From Legionella quinlivanii (lineage in GTDB: Bacteria > Pseudomonadota > Gammaproteobacteria > Legionellales > Legionellaceae), in NCBI RefSeq assembly GCF_003265995.1, contig NZ_MVJN01000009.1, positions 110,866-174,865 on the forward strand: a stretch of 64,000 bases of DNA. The letters run 5' to 3'. The position numbers were made by a program, and so were the translations under genes. A model generated the notes under the pieces. That model worked only from the letters and a program-made list of their open reading frames with translations, made no database searches and had not been told where the DNA came from. Positions within the stretch are counted from its first letter, which is position 1. The number at the start of each line of letters is the position of its first letter. This document shows, piece after piece, positions 1-9,800 of the stretch.

Positions 1-1109
1 GTATGGCAAGTTGAACATTGTGCCTTACCAAAAAAGAGCTCCTGGCCGCGCAACTCTTCTGCAGTTGCTTTGGAAGGATCCAGTTTCCCATCTACTGCCA
101 GCTTTGGAGCGGGTGGAAAATCCAGGATTTCCTGAAACTCTGACATAAAGTGAACCTGGCTACCGCGCTCGAGAATATTCACCCCTTTCTTGGTAGCAAT
201 CACCGGATCCCCGTCAAAATAGGCTGCTCGCTGTTCAAATTCGGTAAAATCCTCCACCGTTTTTAACGCTCTTTGCGAGCCAAATAAACGCTGGATGTTG
301 ACGCCGCGCAGACTGGGCGTGTTAATCCGATGTCTGAATTCCTGAGGTCTGATATCACCCACCAGGTGGGTCGCTTTATTGGTATGGCCGTTTGAATGAC
401 AGTCAAAACAGGCAACGCCTCGGCTAGGAGCCACTGTTCGTCTGTCTTCTGTCTGATTAAATTGCTGCTGCGGGAAAGGGGTTACCAGCAATCGCAATCC
501 TTCCAGTTGTTTTGGATTTAAAAGACCATTAAACAATTCATAATAGTTATTGATATTGACCAATTTTCCTTTGGAAACATCGCCAAGATCGGGACGGGTT
601 GTCAGAAAAATCGGTGCAGGAAAAATGGGTAGAAAATGATCGGGAATATCGAAATCCAAATCAAAGCGGGTTAAATCACGTTGTTCCTGTTTATTGAATT
701 CATCAATAACAAATTTTGGAAATAGCATCCCGCCTTCCGGGTGATTGGGGTGGGGCAGTGGCAGAAAACCCAGAGGGTATACGCCTTTTTCCTTAATCTC
801 TTCCGGGGTCATTTTTGCCAGAGCTTCCCAGGTCAGACCAGCGGGTAATTTAACCCGGACTCCTTCCTGGATCGGCTTGCCGCCAGTCATGGTGGTGCCG
901 GTTGCCGGTTTATTACTCAGGTCATAACGCTGTTCGAGCAAATCAGCATGTTTTTTTTCAACCGCTTCTTTCTGATCAACCATTCGCTTCATAATCGACT
1001 GAAAGTCTTCTTTAATATCGACTGGCATGTAACTCGAGGGATGGTCAGAATACGCGGCTGTTCCAAATCCGACAAGCAAAGGGAAAAGCCATTTGGCAGA
1101 GGTGCGCAT
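1..1109 (-). CDS. Diheme c-type cytochrome, periplasmic (3' end outside window)
   Basis: The minus strand is open from an ATG at 1109, preceded by an AGGA, to the window edge, so the C-terminus is missing. The N-terminus looks like a Sec signal peptide (MRTSAKWLFPLLVGFGTAAY). Two haem c sites are visible: CFDCH near residue 233 and CSTCH near residue 365. Between them lies a stretch with TPSLRGVN and LFGSQRALKTVEDF, of the kind seen in the cytochrome c peroxidase/MauG-like or 'cytochrome B6' annotated diheme proteins. The role is probably periplasmic electron transfer or a peroxidase-like redox reaction, but the exact substrate cannot be read from the sequence. The family call rests on the two haem motifs and the signal peptide. 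No neighbouring operon partner is visible. Confidence 0.75.
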   Translation of the reverse strand, partial: MRTSAKWLFPLLVGFGTAAYSDHPSSYMPVDIKEDFQSIMKRMVDQKEAVEKKHADLLEQRYDLSNKPATGTTMTGGKPIQEGVRVKLPAGLTWEALAKMTPEEIKEKGVYPLGFLPLPHPNHPEGGMLFPKFVIDEFNKQEQRDLTRFDLDFDIPDHFLPIFPAPIFLTTRPDLGDVSKGKLVNINNYYELFNGLLNPKQLEGLRLLVTPFPQQQFNQTEDRRTVAPSRGVACFDCHSNGHTNKATHLVGDIRPQEFRHRINTPSLRGVNIQRLFGSQRALKTVEDFTEFEQRAAYFDGDPVIATKKGVNILERGSQVHFMSEFQEILDFPPAPKLAVDGKLDPSKATAEELRGQELFFGKAQCSTCH

Positions 1110-1210
1110 CAGATAAAATCCTTTTCCAAAAAATCAAAAGCTTAAAAGATAAATCAAAGACTTGCAATAGGCGCAGGATAAGCGCATCTAAAGGCATATT
1201 CCTTCAAAAT

Positions 1211-1287
1211 GCCTACGTTCCGCGCTTTATGCGCGGAATCCAGCTTAAAACTGTATGGATGCCGTGCATAAAGCACGGCACGTAAGC
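1211..1287. repeat. Pair of inverted hairpins with compensatory changes
   Basis: Two 33-bp arms (1211-1243 and 1255-1287) are inverted copies of one another, and each arm is itself a hairpin with a TTTAT/ATAAA loop and an 8-bp stem (TTCCGCGC/GCGCGGAA and TGCCGTGC/GCACGGCA). The two stems differ at two positions and both differences are compensated. It lies in the 204-bp gap between the 5' end of the cytochrome gene and the 3' end of the nuclease gene. It probably belongs to a palindromic repeat family. Confidence 0.7.
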
Positions 1288-1313
1288 GAAAAGGGGGGGG
1301 TAATATTCAGGCT

Positions 1314-3818
1314 TTAACGGTGGTTAATCCGGCAAAGCGAGGCATAGTTACACTGCTGACAGACCGAACGATTAACAGGCTTTGGAGGGCAGAAACCTTC
1401 TGCAAACTCTTTGGCCAGTTGTTCGAGAGACTCTTGCCAGCACGCTCTCGCTTCTGCCCAGGAGCGTTCTTCGGAAAGACTCTGGATATTTTTCAGTTCA
1501 TAATCGTTCTCGCTTAAGCCTTTACAGACATGCTGTCCTTCTTTGAGTGCCGAGAAAATCAGGGTATTGATGGCCTGATCCAGCAGAGCGTACACCAAAA
1601 GCTGTGGTTCGCGCGGCCGTTCTTCATTCCAGGGAAGGCTGGAGGGTATACTGGTTTTGTAGTCAATAACCCATTTGCTTCCATCAGCCAATTGGTCTAT
1701 TCGGTCTACACGCAAATTAAACTCAATACCTTGCAGGGTTAAGCTAAAGCCCTTTTCAAGAGCCTCCACTTTAAACTCAGGACGCTCTTTTTCCCATTCG
1801 AGGCACTGAGACAGCAAACGGTGCAGCCGTTTAATCTCTACTTGCTGTATCAGCGGTGAAAAAGAATACACTCTCTGTCGCCGATAAGGTTCAATGGCAG
1901 AGTCAATGGAATTGGTAATTAATGTGTCGAGTTCCTCTTCGCTTAAAGCAAGTAAACGTTCCTGATCGATAACCTGTTGCCAAAAATACTCAAGAGCCTT
2001 ATGAGTTAACTGCCCGCGCTCCAGTGGATTTAAGCCATCAAAGGCAGCCTGGCCTTGCTGAGCATGAAGACGATGAGCTGCGAAAGCCTGGAAAGGGCAT
2101 TTGGATTGTTTAGCCAATAAAGCAGTACTTCCTTTGATTTGTGGCTTGCTATGAGGAATCTGATAGGTCTCCTCCATCTTTTCAAGTTTAATCCGAGACC
2201 TGGTATTATTAACGCCCTGACCGGTTCTTTGTACCGTGTCTTTTATCAAAGGAGAAAGAAGCTGGGGTTTGTCTTCATCAATAGAGGCATAGCTGAAGAC
2301 AACCAGCGGCGCATTTCGCAGAAATGAGTCAAACTGCTTTTCCGCCAGATTCAGGGCATAATCTGAGCTTGTGTAAATTCTTTGATATTCCAAGGGGATA
2401 AAGGCAGAAGGTTTAATTTTCTTCGGCAGGCATTCATCGGTCATACCAGTCACCCATAGCGCATCAAAATGGGTCCCAGAGGATTCCAGTACACCCATTA
2501 TATGCAGGCTGCTTTTTTCCGCTTTGGGTTGAAAAATAGTATTGGAGGCTATGGAATGCAATGCCTCAAGTGCTTGCGTCCCGCTTAAACTGGAGCTAAA
2601 AAGCTGCAATTGTTTCAATTCAGAGAAGAGATGAAGCAGTTTTTGCAGGCACTGATAGGTTTCCGAATCCAGTGCCTGATCACCCGGAAATCCCATATCA
2701 TTCAGCCTGTTCTGAAAATGCTGCAGCCACTGAGAAGGGGAGGCTGACTGAGGATACGTCTTGATTGTAGAAAGGATTTTATATAATCCTGGCGTCTTGT
2801 ACTGAAGTTCGTTTAAAAAGAAATGCCAGTCTATCCTCTCTTCCTGAAGTGAAACGCTGTTCTGTATGAACTGAGCCCGCTTAAGAAATTCTTTACTGGA
2901 TTGATGTAAATAAGGTGAATATAACAGCAATCGAGCCTGATGGTTGCTAAGCGTCTGGCAATCCAGTTTCAGCCATTGCATGGCGTGCCCAACAAGTGGA
3001 TATTCACTTAAGGGCTTGCCCAGCGAAATGCTAAAAGGTACATCGGGCAGTCTGTTCTGAAGCAGCCGCTGCAGTTTTCTGCCTTCAGTCTCCAAAGAGG
3101 GTACAACAATCCCAATTCGCCTTGCTTCAGAAAGCCGGGTTTTTGCCCAGGCAATCATTTCCTCATATTCATCGCTTGTATTTTTGGCCTGATAGAGACT
3201 GGTGGCGCTTGTGGCGGGGTTTAATATGGTATGAAGCACATTACAGCCCAGCCTCTCCAATTTAATCTGTAAATTCTTTTGTTGGAGAGTGTATTCCTCA
3301 AAGCAAACCCAGATGCTGGCTGTATACTGGACGTTTTTAAGAGCCAAGGCCAGATAATCCGCCAATTGCTCATCAACGATAGCCGGGATTTTATCCAGAG
3401 CTTGCTGAAACAGGAGAGACCATTTTGCAAAAGCTTGAGTCTGCGCAGTCTGAGAAAATGTGCTGAGATTGATATCAAGTTTCCAGCGCTGACATTTGGC
3501 CCATGCGTCTTTAACCGCATCAATCAGGCCTGTGTGCAGGGGAATTTCAGTCTGCTGTTTCAGAATATCTAACCAAAGATAATCGTATTGGGTCTTATTC
3601 AATAATAAAGGATGAGCTTTTTCAGAATTATCAAAACACATTCTGTTATATTGCATGCGCAGAAAATCCTGATAAGGCATACAAAGTGGTTTTTTTAATG
3701 TGTTGCTGGTATGAAACTGAAAGTACTGCTCTAAAAGTTCAATCGAAAGACGCTTGGTCGGCGTTATAACCACAGCGCCGTCTGCCATCAGGGCAAACAG
3801 TTTGTCTTTAGCAATCAT
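1314..3818 (-). CDS. AddB-like PD-(D/E)XK nuclease, probable DNA repair protein
   Basis: This 834-aa protein resembles the 'probable DNA repair protein' family related to AddB (the TIGR03623 type as I remember it). The C-terminal third carries a RecB-like nuclease: an RVDRID aspartate, the VIDYKTS motif and an EPQLLVYALL segment. Four cysteines fit the AddB-type iron-sulfur staple: one in KCPFQAFAAHRL and three in the C-terminal VCQQCNYASLCR. The N-terminal two thirds are helicase-like but show no intact Walker A, as is usual for AddB-type subunits. It probably processes double-strand breaks together with a UvrD-like partner that is not in this window. The ATG lies 5 bp after the stop of the membrane-protein gene at 3824, so the genes are likely translationally coupled. 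Confidence 0.85.
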   Translation of the reverse strand: MIAKDKLFALMADGAVVITPTKRLSIELLEQYFQFHTSNTLKKPLCMPYQDFLRMQYNRMCFDNSEKAHPLLLNKTQYDYLWLDILKQQTEIPLHTGLIDAVKDAWAKCQRWKLDINLSTFSQTAQTQAFAKWSLLFQQALDKIPAIVDEQLADYLALALKNVQYTASIWVCFEEYTLQQKNLQIKLERLGCNVLHTILNPATSATSLYQAKNTSDEYEEMIAWAKTRLSEARRIGIVVPSLETEGRKLQRLLQNRLPDVPFSISLGKPLSEYPLVGHAMQWLKLDCQTLSNHQARLLLYSPYLHQSSKEFLKRAQFIQNSVSLQEERIDWHFFLNELQYKTPGLYKILSTIKTYPQSASPSQWLQHFQNRLNDMGFPGDQALDSETYQCLQKLLHLFSELKQLQLFSSSLSGTQALEALHSIASNTIFQPKAEKSSLHIMGVLESSGTHFDALWVTGMTDECLPKKIKPSAFIPLEYQRIYTSSDYALNLAEKQFDSFLRNAPLVVFSYASIDEDKPQLLSPLIKDTVQRTGQGVNNTRSRIKLEKMEETYQIPHSKPQIKGSTALLAKQSKCPFQAFAAHRLHAQQGQAAFDGLNPLERGQLTHKALEYFWQQVIDQERLLALSEEELDTLITNSIDSAIEPYRRQRVYSFSPLIQQVEIKRLHRLLSQCLEWEKERPEFKVEALEKGFSLTLQGIEFNLRVDRIDQLADGSKWVIDYKTSIPSSLPWNEERPREPQLLVYALLDQAINTLIFSALKEGQHVCKGLSENDYELKNIQSLSEERSWAEARACWQESLEQLAKEFAEGFCPPKPVNRSVCQQCNYASLCRINHR

Positions 3819-3823
3819 CCGCT

Positions 3824-4318
3824 TCAGAGTTCCTTGTGTCGGCGCTTGTCCACTGCGCGTAAACCGGGAAAGAAGTGTTTATTAAAATACACTGCTGCCA
3901 ATGCGGTAACCGGAATTAACCAAAGTCCGATAATCAGGGTGGCTGACAAATAAATTGCGCCAAAAACAACCATATAGTCTTTGACTGAGAGCCTGGCGAA
4001 ATTAGGATCATTCCAATAGGAATTGACCAGAACGGCAATGCTGATAATGAGTAGATAAACGATGGCTAACAGAATTCCAAACAAAAAAGGCCTCCACCAG
4101 CGAGAAGGTTTGGCCAGTTGATTTCCAAACAAAGCGCCCAGCAGAATACCGATAAAAGGGACAACGATTAAGGCATATCCTAAGGGAAAGCCCTGGCTGG
4201 CTTTTAAGGGAAGCAAAGTATATCGAGTAAATATCAGAAATAGAAAGGCAAAAATGCCAAAGAAAACAGCGGCTGCAAAACGAGCGCTGATTGGTTTTTG
4301 TTCATTTGTTGAGTTCAT
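3824..4318 (-). CDS. Four-TM hypothetical membrane protein
   Basis: A 164-aa protein with about four hydrophobic segments (AAAVFFGIFAFLFLIF, ALIVVPFIGILLGALFG, PFLFGILLAIVYLLIISIAV and IYLSATLIIGLWLIPVTALA) and a basic C-terminus (DKRRHKEL). I recognise no family. Its ATG overlaps the stop of the upstream membrane-protein gene by 4 bp (ATGA), and its own stop is 5 bp before the AddB-like gene, so the three genes form one transcription unit. The coupling with a DNA-repair gene looks positional; nothing in the sequence suggests a shared function. Confidence 0.75.
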   Translation of the reverse strand: MNSTNEQKPISARFAAAVFFGIFAFLFLIFTRYTLLPLKASQGFPLGYALIVVPFIGILLGALFGNQLAKPSRWWRPFLFGILLAIVYLLIISIAVLVNSYWNDPNFARLSVKDYMVVFGAIYLSATLIIGLWLIPVTALAAVYFNKHFFPGLRAVDKRRHKEL

Positions 4319-4860
4319 AATCTTTTTTGTCTGCTTATCGTTTTTCTTTTCAGCCGGAAATCACGCTGTTCCATTTCGCTATGCAGGATAATGTATACCA
4401 GATGACCACGCAAATACACCGCTGCAAATCCGGATAAAATCGCCAGCCACCATCCTACTATGATAATGCTGTTCCTCAAAACAAAAAAATAGATACTCAT
4501 CCAGTCGGGAGAATGGGGAACAATACTGAAATAGGTATCATATTCTTTAAGAAAGTAGAGGAAAAGAAAATCATAAAAGGGCATTGCTGCGAATACCATA
4601 AGAAAGCCATACAGAAATACTTTCAAAGGATAGGGCCTTGGGCAATGCACTATTCGTTTGCCAAATAGAAATCCAAAGACGCAGGCGATAAAACCTGCCA
4701 GAGCTACGGCCAGAAAAACAGGCAGGATTTGCTCAAATCCTATTAAAAACAGAAACGCATCAATCAGGATGGTACCGATAACAGCAAGGAATGCGTAATA
4801 GGAAGCGCATAGCAATCTGGGATTATGTAATGATAGCGCATCGTCTTTGCGTTTTTTCAT
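4315..4860 (-). CDS. Hypothetical multi-pass membrane protein
   Basis: The frame is open from 4896, but an AGGAGA (4868-4873) sits 7 bases before the ATG at 4860 (MKKRKDDALSLH), so I place the start there, giving 181 aa. About four hydrophobic segments follow, including AVIGTILIDAFLFLIGFEQI, FLAVALAGFIACVFGFLFG, FLYGFLMVFAAMPFYDFLFL and IIIVGWWLAILSGFAAVYL. The arrangement resembles that of the next gene downstream (small, four-TM), with which it overlaps by 4 bp, so the two may be distant paralogues or form a complex. No function can be assigned. Confidence 0.7.
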   Translation of the reverse strand: MKKRKDDALSLHNPRLLCASYYAFLAVIGTILIDAFLFLIGFEQILPVFLAVALAGFIACVFGFLFGKRIVHCPRPYPLKVFLYGFLMVFAAMPFYDFLFLYFLKEYDTYFSIVPHSPDWMSIYFFVLRNSIIIVGWWLAILSGFAAVYLRGHLVYIILHSEMEQRDFRLKRKTISRQKRL

Positions 4861-5029
4861 TAGCATGTCTCCTGTATTAAACCTGATGACAGCCAAGGTT
4901 TGAAAAACCGAGACAAGTTAATTAGTTAAGACTGAAATTAACGACAGCCTACTATTTAATTTTAGACTAGATTGGTTAAATTCATTTCATTTATCTACAA
5001 TTAAAATAATAAAAAAAGAAAAAAATCGG

Positions 5030-6154
5030 ATGAATATGGATATCACACCTTTTTTCAAACTGATGGTTGAACGCGGCGCTTCAGATTTATTTTTTAGTGT
5101 GGGCGCTCCCCCTCATATCAAGATTGAAGGCATCACATCCCCGATTGGTCAATCGCCTTTGAAATCTCAGCAAATGTCTGAAATCGCCTCCTCGATCATG
5201 AACGATGAGCAACGAAAGGAATTTGATGCCACTATGGAACTGAATATGGCAATATCTCTTACCGGAGTTGGCCGTTTCAGAATTAATCTGTTTCGTCAGC
5301 GCGGTGAAGTCGCTATGGTGGTGCGCTATATCAAAGGAATTATACCCAGCATCGAAGAGTTACAATTGCCTGCCATTCTTCAATCGATCATTCTTGAAAT
5401 GCGCGGCTTGATATTAGTTGTGGGTTCCACCGGGTCTGGGAAATCGACAACACTGGCGTCAATGATTGACTATCGAAATGACAATCATAGAGGTCATATT
5501 CTGACCATTGAAGATCCCATTGAATACCTGTACCGCCATAAAAAATCGATCGTTGATCAGCGTGAGGTGGGGCTTGATACCCTTAGTTATGAATCAGCTC
5601 TTAAGAATGCCATGCGCGAAGCGCCTGATGTAATTTTGATTGGGGAGATTCGCGATCGTAACACAATGCGGCATGCGATTGCCTATGCGGAAACCGGACA
5701 TCTGTGTTTATCGACCCTGCATGCGAATAATGCCAATCAGGCTCTGGATCGCGTCCTTAATTTTTTCCCTGATGACGCGAGGCAGCAGTTACTCCTTGAT
5801 CTCTCGCTTAATTTAAGAGCGGTAATTTCTCTTCGCCTCGTTCCCGGTATTGAGAAACAACGCGTTCCTGCTGTCGAAATCCTGCTCAATTCTCCTTATA
5901 TTGCTGATTTAATTGAGAAAGGGAAAGTGGATGAAATCAAAGAGGTGATGGGCCGAAGCAGGGAACAGGGAATGCAGACCTTTGACCAGGCCTTATTTGA
6001 TCTTTACAAAGCAGGAAAAATCAGCAGAGACAATGCCATACGCTTTGCTGATTCCAAGAATAATGTGGGATTACAAATTCGCCTGACCGAGGAGAAAAGC
6101 CTCGATGACATTCAGGATTTAACCATCCAGGAAGATTTTCCCGAGGGTTCCTGA
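5030..6154 (+). CDS. pilU: PilU-type twitching motility ATPase
   Basis: A 374-aa PilT/PilU-family retraction ATPase of the type IV pilus, acting as a hexamer on the cytoplasmic side of the inner membrane. Walker A is GSTGSGKST (residues 132-140), Walker B lies in DVILIGEIRD, and the histidine box is in HLCLSTLHANN. The N-terminal DITPFFKLMVERGASDLFF is characteristic of PilU rather than PilT, as is the acidic C-terminal tail (EKSLDDIQDLTIQEDFPEG). The Shine-Dalgarno is weak (A-rich leader); a second ATG two codons in is an alternative start. The gene stands alone without pilT. The two pilin genes near 56 kb are likely partners of the same machine. A long palindrome begins 2 bp after the stop codon. 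Confidence 0.92.
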   Translation: MNMDITPFFKLMVERGASDLFFSVGAPPHIKIEGITSPIGQSPLKSQQMSEIASSIMNDEQRKEFDATMELNMAISLTGVGRFRINLFRQRGEVAMVVRYIKGIIPSIEELQLPAILQSIILEMRGLILVVGSTGSGKSTTLASMIDYRNDNHRGHILTIEDPIEYLYRHKKSIVDQREVGLDTLSYESALKNAMREAPDVILIGEIRDRNTMRHAIAYAETGHLCLSTLHANNANQALDRVLNFFPDDARQQLLLDLSLNLRAVISLRLVPGIEKQRVPAVEILLNSPYIADLIEKGKVDEIKEVMGRSREQGMQTFDQALFDLYKAGKISRDNAIRFADSKNNVGLQIRLTEEKSLDDIQDLTIQEDFPEGS

Positions 6155-6155
6155 C

Positions 6156-6339
6156 TAAGCGGAGTTCAATAAATATCTATAACTTTCTTCATCTTGTCTG
6201 CCGCTCATCTTTCAATTTTGCTCAATCCGAAAAATGCTTACGTAGAATAGCTACGCGCACATTTTTCTTCAATCACAAAATTGAAATCTGAACGCCATAC
6301 AAGCGAATAAAGTTATAGATATTTATTGAACTCCGCTTA
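6156..6339. repeat. 184-bp palindromic element filling the pilU 3' gap
   Basis: Perfect 31-bp terminal inverted repeats (6156-6186 and 6309-6339) bound the element. The interior also pairs imperfectly (TTTCAATTTTG with CAAAATTGAAA; GAAAAATG with CATTTTTC), so a single strand could fold end to end. It starts 2 bp after the pilU stop and ends 1 bp before the stop of the next gene on the opposite strand. It may act as a bidirectional terminator, or be a MITE inserted between convergent genes. There is no open frame in it. Confidence 0.85.
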
Positions 6340-6340
6340 T

Positions 6341-6640
6341 CTAATGAGTCTGCATCTCGCCCAGGCGAAATGGATAATCAACCCGGCATTGTTCATAGGC
6401 TCTATACATGCGCGCAGGATTCGGATAATAGCCATAGTGTTCGGCTTCATAGGCGCAGCAAGGCAGCCGGCTTAAAAAGCATCCTCGCTTGGCATTCCAG
6501 ACAAAGCCTTTGCCGGTGCAGCTAAGAGAGCGCCCGTCAATGCAGACATAACGCGCCTTAGAAGGGGGATTGCCAATGATACAGCCTTGCGCCAGGCTCA
6601 TAGAGGGGATTAAAACAAGTAAAAGAGCTGTTGTTTTCAT
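6341..6640 (-). CDS. Small secreted cysteine-rich hypothetical protein
   Basis: The start at 6640 gives a classical signal peptide (MKTTALLLVLIPSMSLAQG) and a mature part of about 80 aa with seven cysteines, including a CC pair in RLPCCAYEAEHYGYY. An upstream ATG at 6655 adds five residues and cannot be excluded, as neither start has a clear Shine-Dalgarno. The mature protein is rich in Tyr, Pro and Arg and is probably disulfide-bonded in the periplasm or outside the cell. No family was recognised. It is monocistronic, with its 3' end abutting the palindrome downstream of pilU. Confidence 0.6.
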   Translation of the reverse strand: MKTTALLLVLIPSMSLAQGCIIGNPPSKARYVCIDGRSLSCTGKGFVWNAKRGCFLSRLPCCAYEAEHYGYYPNPARMYRAYEQCRVDYPFRLGEMQTH

Positions 6641-6756
6641 TCTTATTTGATCCATTCACTTGCTATACTGATAAGAATAGTTGATTTTAGTAAAAATGTA
6701 AGACGGCCCGGTGACTTATCTGCAGGCCTTGGCTTACAGCAATTAAAAAATACGAT

Positions 6757-6776
6757 ATTAAGGACTTCTTAAGCTT
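6757..6776 (+). promoter_or_regulatory. PmrA-like box upstream of the 1363-aa protein
   Basis: ATTAAGGAC-TT-CTTAAGCTT: two TTAA half-sites with an 11-bp period, the spacing of the published L. pneumophila PmrA consensus as I recall it (cTTAATatT-N2-cTTAATatT). A possible -10, TAAAAT, lies at 6784-6789, and TTGGAG before the ATG serves as Shine-Dalgarno. The half-sites match at TTAA but diverge beyond it. Confidence 0.5.
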
Positions 6777-6818
6777 TTATAGTTAAAATGACGGAAGAAT
6801 TGCGATTGGAGTATTCAC

Positions 6819-9800
6819 ATGCCTCAGAATCAGACATTACAAGATGCCATAAATAAACTACAGCATAACAATAACAAAGAAAAACATGAAAAAGCCCAGC
6901 GAGCACTTGATGCCATCTTTGCGGCTGACCCAAATGATGCAGTCGCCTTTAAGGCGGCAGTTAAGGCTCATAAGGACTTTTGGAAAGAGAATGGCTTAGT
7001 TGATGAGGTTGATGATCTTGATAATAATGGGGCTCCCAATTTTGTTGATCTGTACAAGCAGGTTGCCAAACAACGGGTGATTAGCCGTTTAGGGATACAT
7101 GAAAGCCATCTGGTAAAATTCATTGTCGATCCTGTCGAATTACGAAGACAATTAGTAGTAGACCCTTATAAAAATCACTTTGGTGATCTGACCAAATCAA
7201 AATTGCCCTGGGATGCCAGCAATGAGGCGGTCATTTCCAATGCTGCAGCTGCGGAAATCAGCCTGGCTGCCCAGACTTATTATCTCGAATCCAAACTTAG
7301 AGCAGCAAATGACTCTCAGCAACTGGATGACTTGCTGCAGGCAATCAATGACGGTAATGATGTGGCGTTCAAGGGCCTGCTTCAGGGCTGGCAAATTCCT
7401 CAGCCTGCTCTTGACAAGATGACGGCAGAGGGAGTTGGTGCTCAAATTGCACACTCTCTCGCACTTAAAGGGCTTGAAGTTAAAGCACGGCTTTTGGCAA
7501 GCCAGCAAGCTCAGCATAATAATCTGCTTGCTATGATTCAACGAAATAATGATGCCGATTTCGCTGCTAATCTTGGTGCTCCTTATGATGGAGTCGTAGT
7601 TGAAGAAGATGCCAAAGCACTTCGAGGCGTGATGGGGGGAGAATATCTCAAAGCGAGACTGAACGCGGAACAGAGAGAGGATACTTTGTTGCAGCTCGCG
7701 GGAATGACCATACTTGGCGATCTGCAAGCGGCATTGGCGAATGAATACGGCAGCCAGGCAGGTAATAAAGAGGCCTTGAATCAATATATTGGCGAAGCAG
7801 TCACCGAGAGCAGTATAAACAGCTTCCGACAAGTCGCAGCCAGCAAAGCTCTGGGCAATAAAATTGCGGCGATGAATGATGTGGCGGCTCTTGAAGCGTT
7901 AGCCAGAGCAAAAACGCAGAAGGACTTCTCCCAGGTATTGGAGACCGTATCGGCTTTTGGTTTAAATACCCCTGCTAAAAAATCCGTCCGTGAAGCATTT
8001 ACCAATCCGGAAGAAATTAAAAAACTGAGTACAATTGCTCATGTTCGCAGTAATTTACTACCTAAAACACCGCAGACTGACCAGGACTGGGAGCAGGCCA
8101 GAGTACATGCTGATCGTTTAGCCACCTTAATTGACCCGGACTATACCTCTGCCAATTATGCTGCGCAGTTCTTACCCGCCAATCCTAAACCCGAGGAGTT
8201 GCAATCTTTCAAGGATTATTTTAATGATCCGGCCCGCTTAATGGAGGCACGCAAAATGGCTTTGGCCGGTTTAATACCGGCTGTTCTGAAGGATGCTGAT
8301 CCAGGGCTATTAAATGGAATCACAGCCGCAAATGATACTGACCAATTGAAAAGAGCAGTTGCCGCGGTATTGGGACATGATAAAGCCAATGATTTAATCG
8401 AAAACGATATCGATTCTGCCTATAACCTAAAAATTCGTGCCTATGCACAGCTTTATCAAATGCCGCAGTTTCTGGCCACACAGAACTATAATGAGTTAAC
8501 AGCTATTGTAGAAGCAGACGGGTGGGAGGGCTTGCCGGATCTGATGCAGGAGGTTCTTCCCAGCTTGAGTCAAAACGATACGCAGAATCTTGAAGCTGAG
8601 CTGATTCAAGGTTTACTCAGGCAATACCCTGCTAATGCTGATTTGAATCGGTTGGTTAATTTAACCAAACCAGGTATTTCAGAGGCTGAGTTTAAACAAG
8701 CCTTAACTGCCCTGAATATTAATCGCCAGGACTGGGTGAATCCAGCTCGTATGCAGGCGGTTCAGAAGGTTGCTGGTGAACGAGCGATGATTATCCGAGC
8801 CGAGAATGTCCTCGGGATTCCGCTTGATCAAAGACCGGAACTGAAGAAAGTCATGCTGAATCTTTCTCCAGCCAAACAGGCTTCTCTTGCTGCCAATGCT
8901 GAACTGATTTCATTATTGGCTAGCCGGACCGAAGCTGAAAAAATCAGGGATCTGCTGAATGATAAACATCTGAATGTCGATGCATTGGTTCAGGAAAACA
9001 CAAATCTTGGCCTTTTCCACAAGATTCATAATTCCGCTATTGCGAATACCTTAAAAAGGCTCAATGTTAAACTTGACCCCAGTCTGGTGCGCAATATTAA
9101 TACACATATTGATTCTAAAACAACGGCTGAGCTTTCCGGACAGCCACAGGCATTTGCTGATTCAGTAAAACAACTTTGGGAAATTCTGGGTAGAGCTAAT
9201 CGTCATATTGAAGAAGCCGCTTTTAATCAAGCCTTTGGCTATAATGACGATAGAAGTGCTCTGAATCGACACGATCAGAAGAACGGCATTTCACAACAGC
9301 ATGATCATAATCAAGAGTTACGCACTTTTATTAATGCTGCAAATCCCGCTGGTAAGAAAAGAGTTGCTGATTTTATGCTGGGCTTATCCAAAAACCAGCC
9401 ATTTACAGCTATTCAGCTGCAGGAATTGTGTAAGCATCTGGGAACAGCAAAGGATCGGACTGAATTGCTTCGTTTGATCACTAATGATGCTACTTTAAAC
9501 GGAGTAATGCCCCCTGAGTTTAGTCGGCAATTAACGGAGAGTATCTATAGTTTCCTGACCCAGGGTATCAAGAGTGATAAATTCAAAGACATGAGCCTTG
9601 AGGAGCTAAGCACTGCCATAGACGCTGGCCATCTTGAAGTTCAAAAGAATCTGGATAAGCTTCATAATTTACAGAAAGAGTCCGGTCATTCTCATTTAAA
9701 AACCTTCAGTGAGTTACAGGAAGCTCTCTGGCTTGATCCCGCATTTGAAGGCTTGTCTAAAACCAATGCGGTGCGAATAGAGGAGGATCTGATAAACACT

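Noticed and set aside
7197..7832. 211-aa antisense frame inside the 1363-aa gene
   Set aside because: It is a shadow of a long coding region with no start signal.
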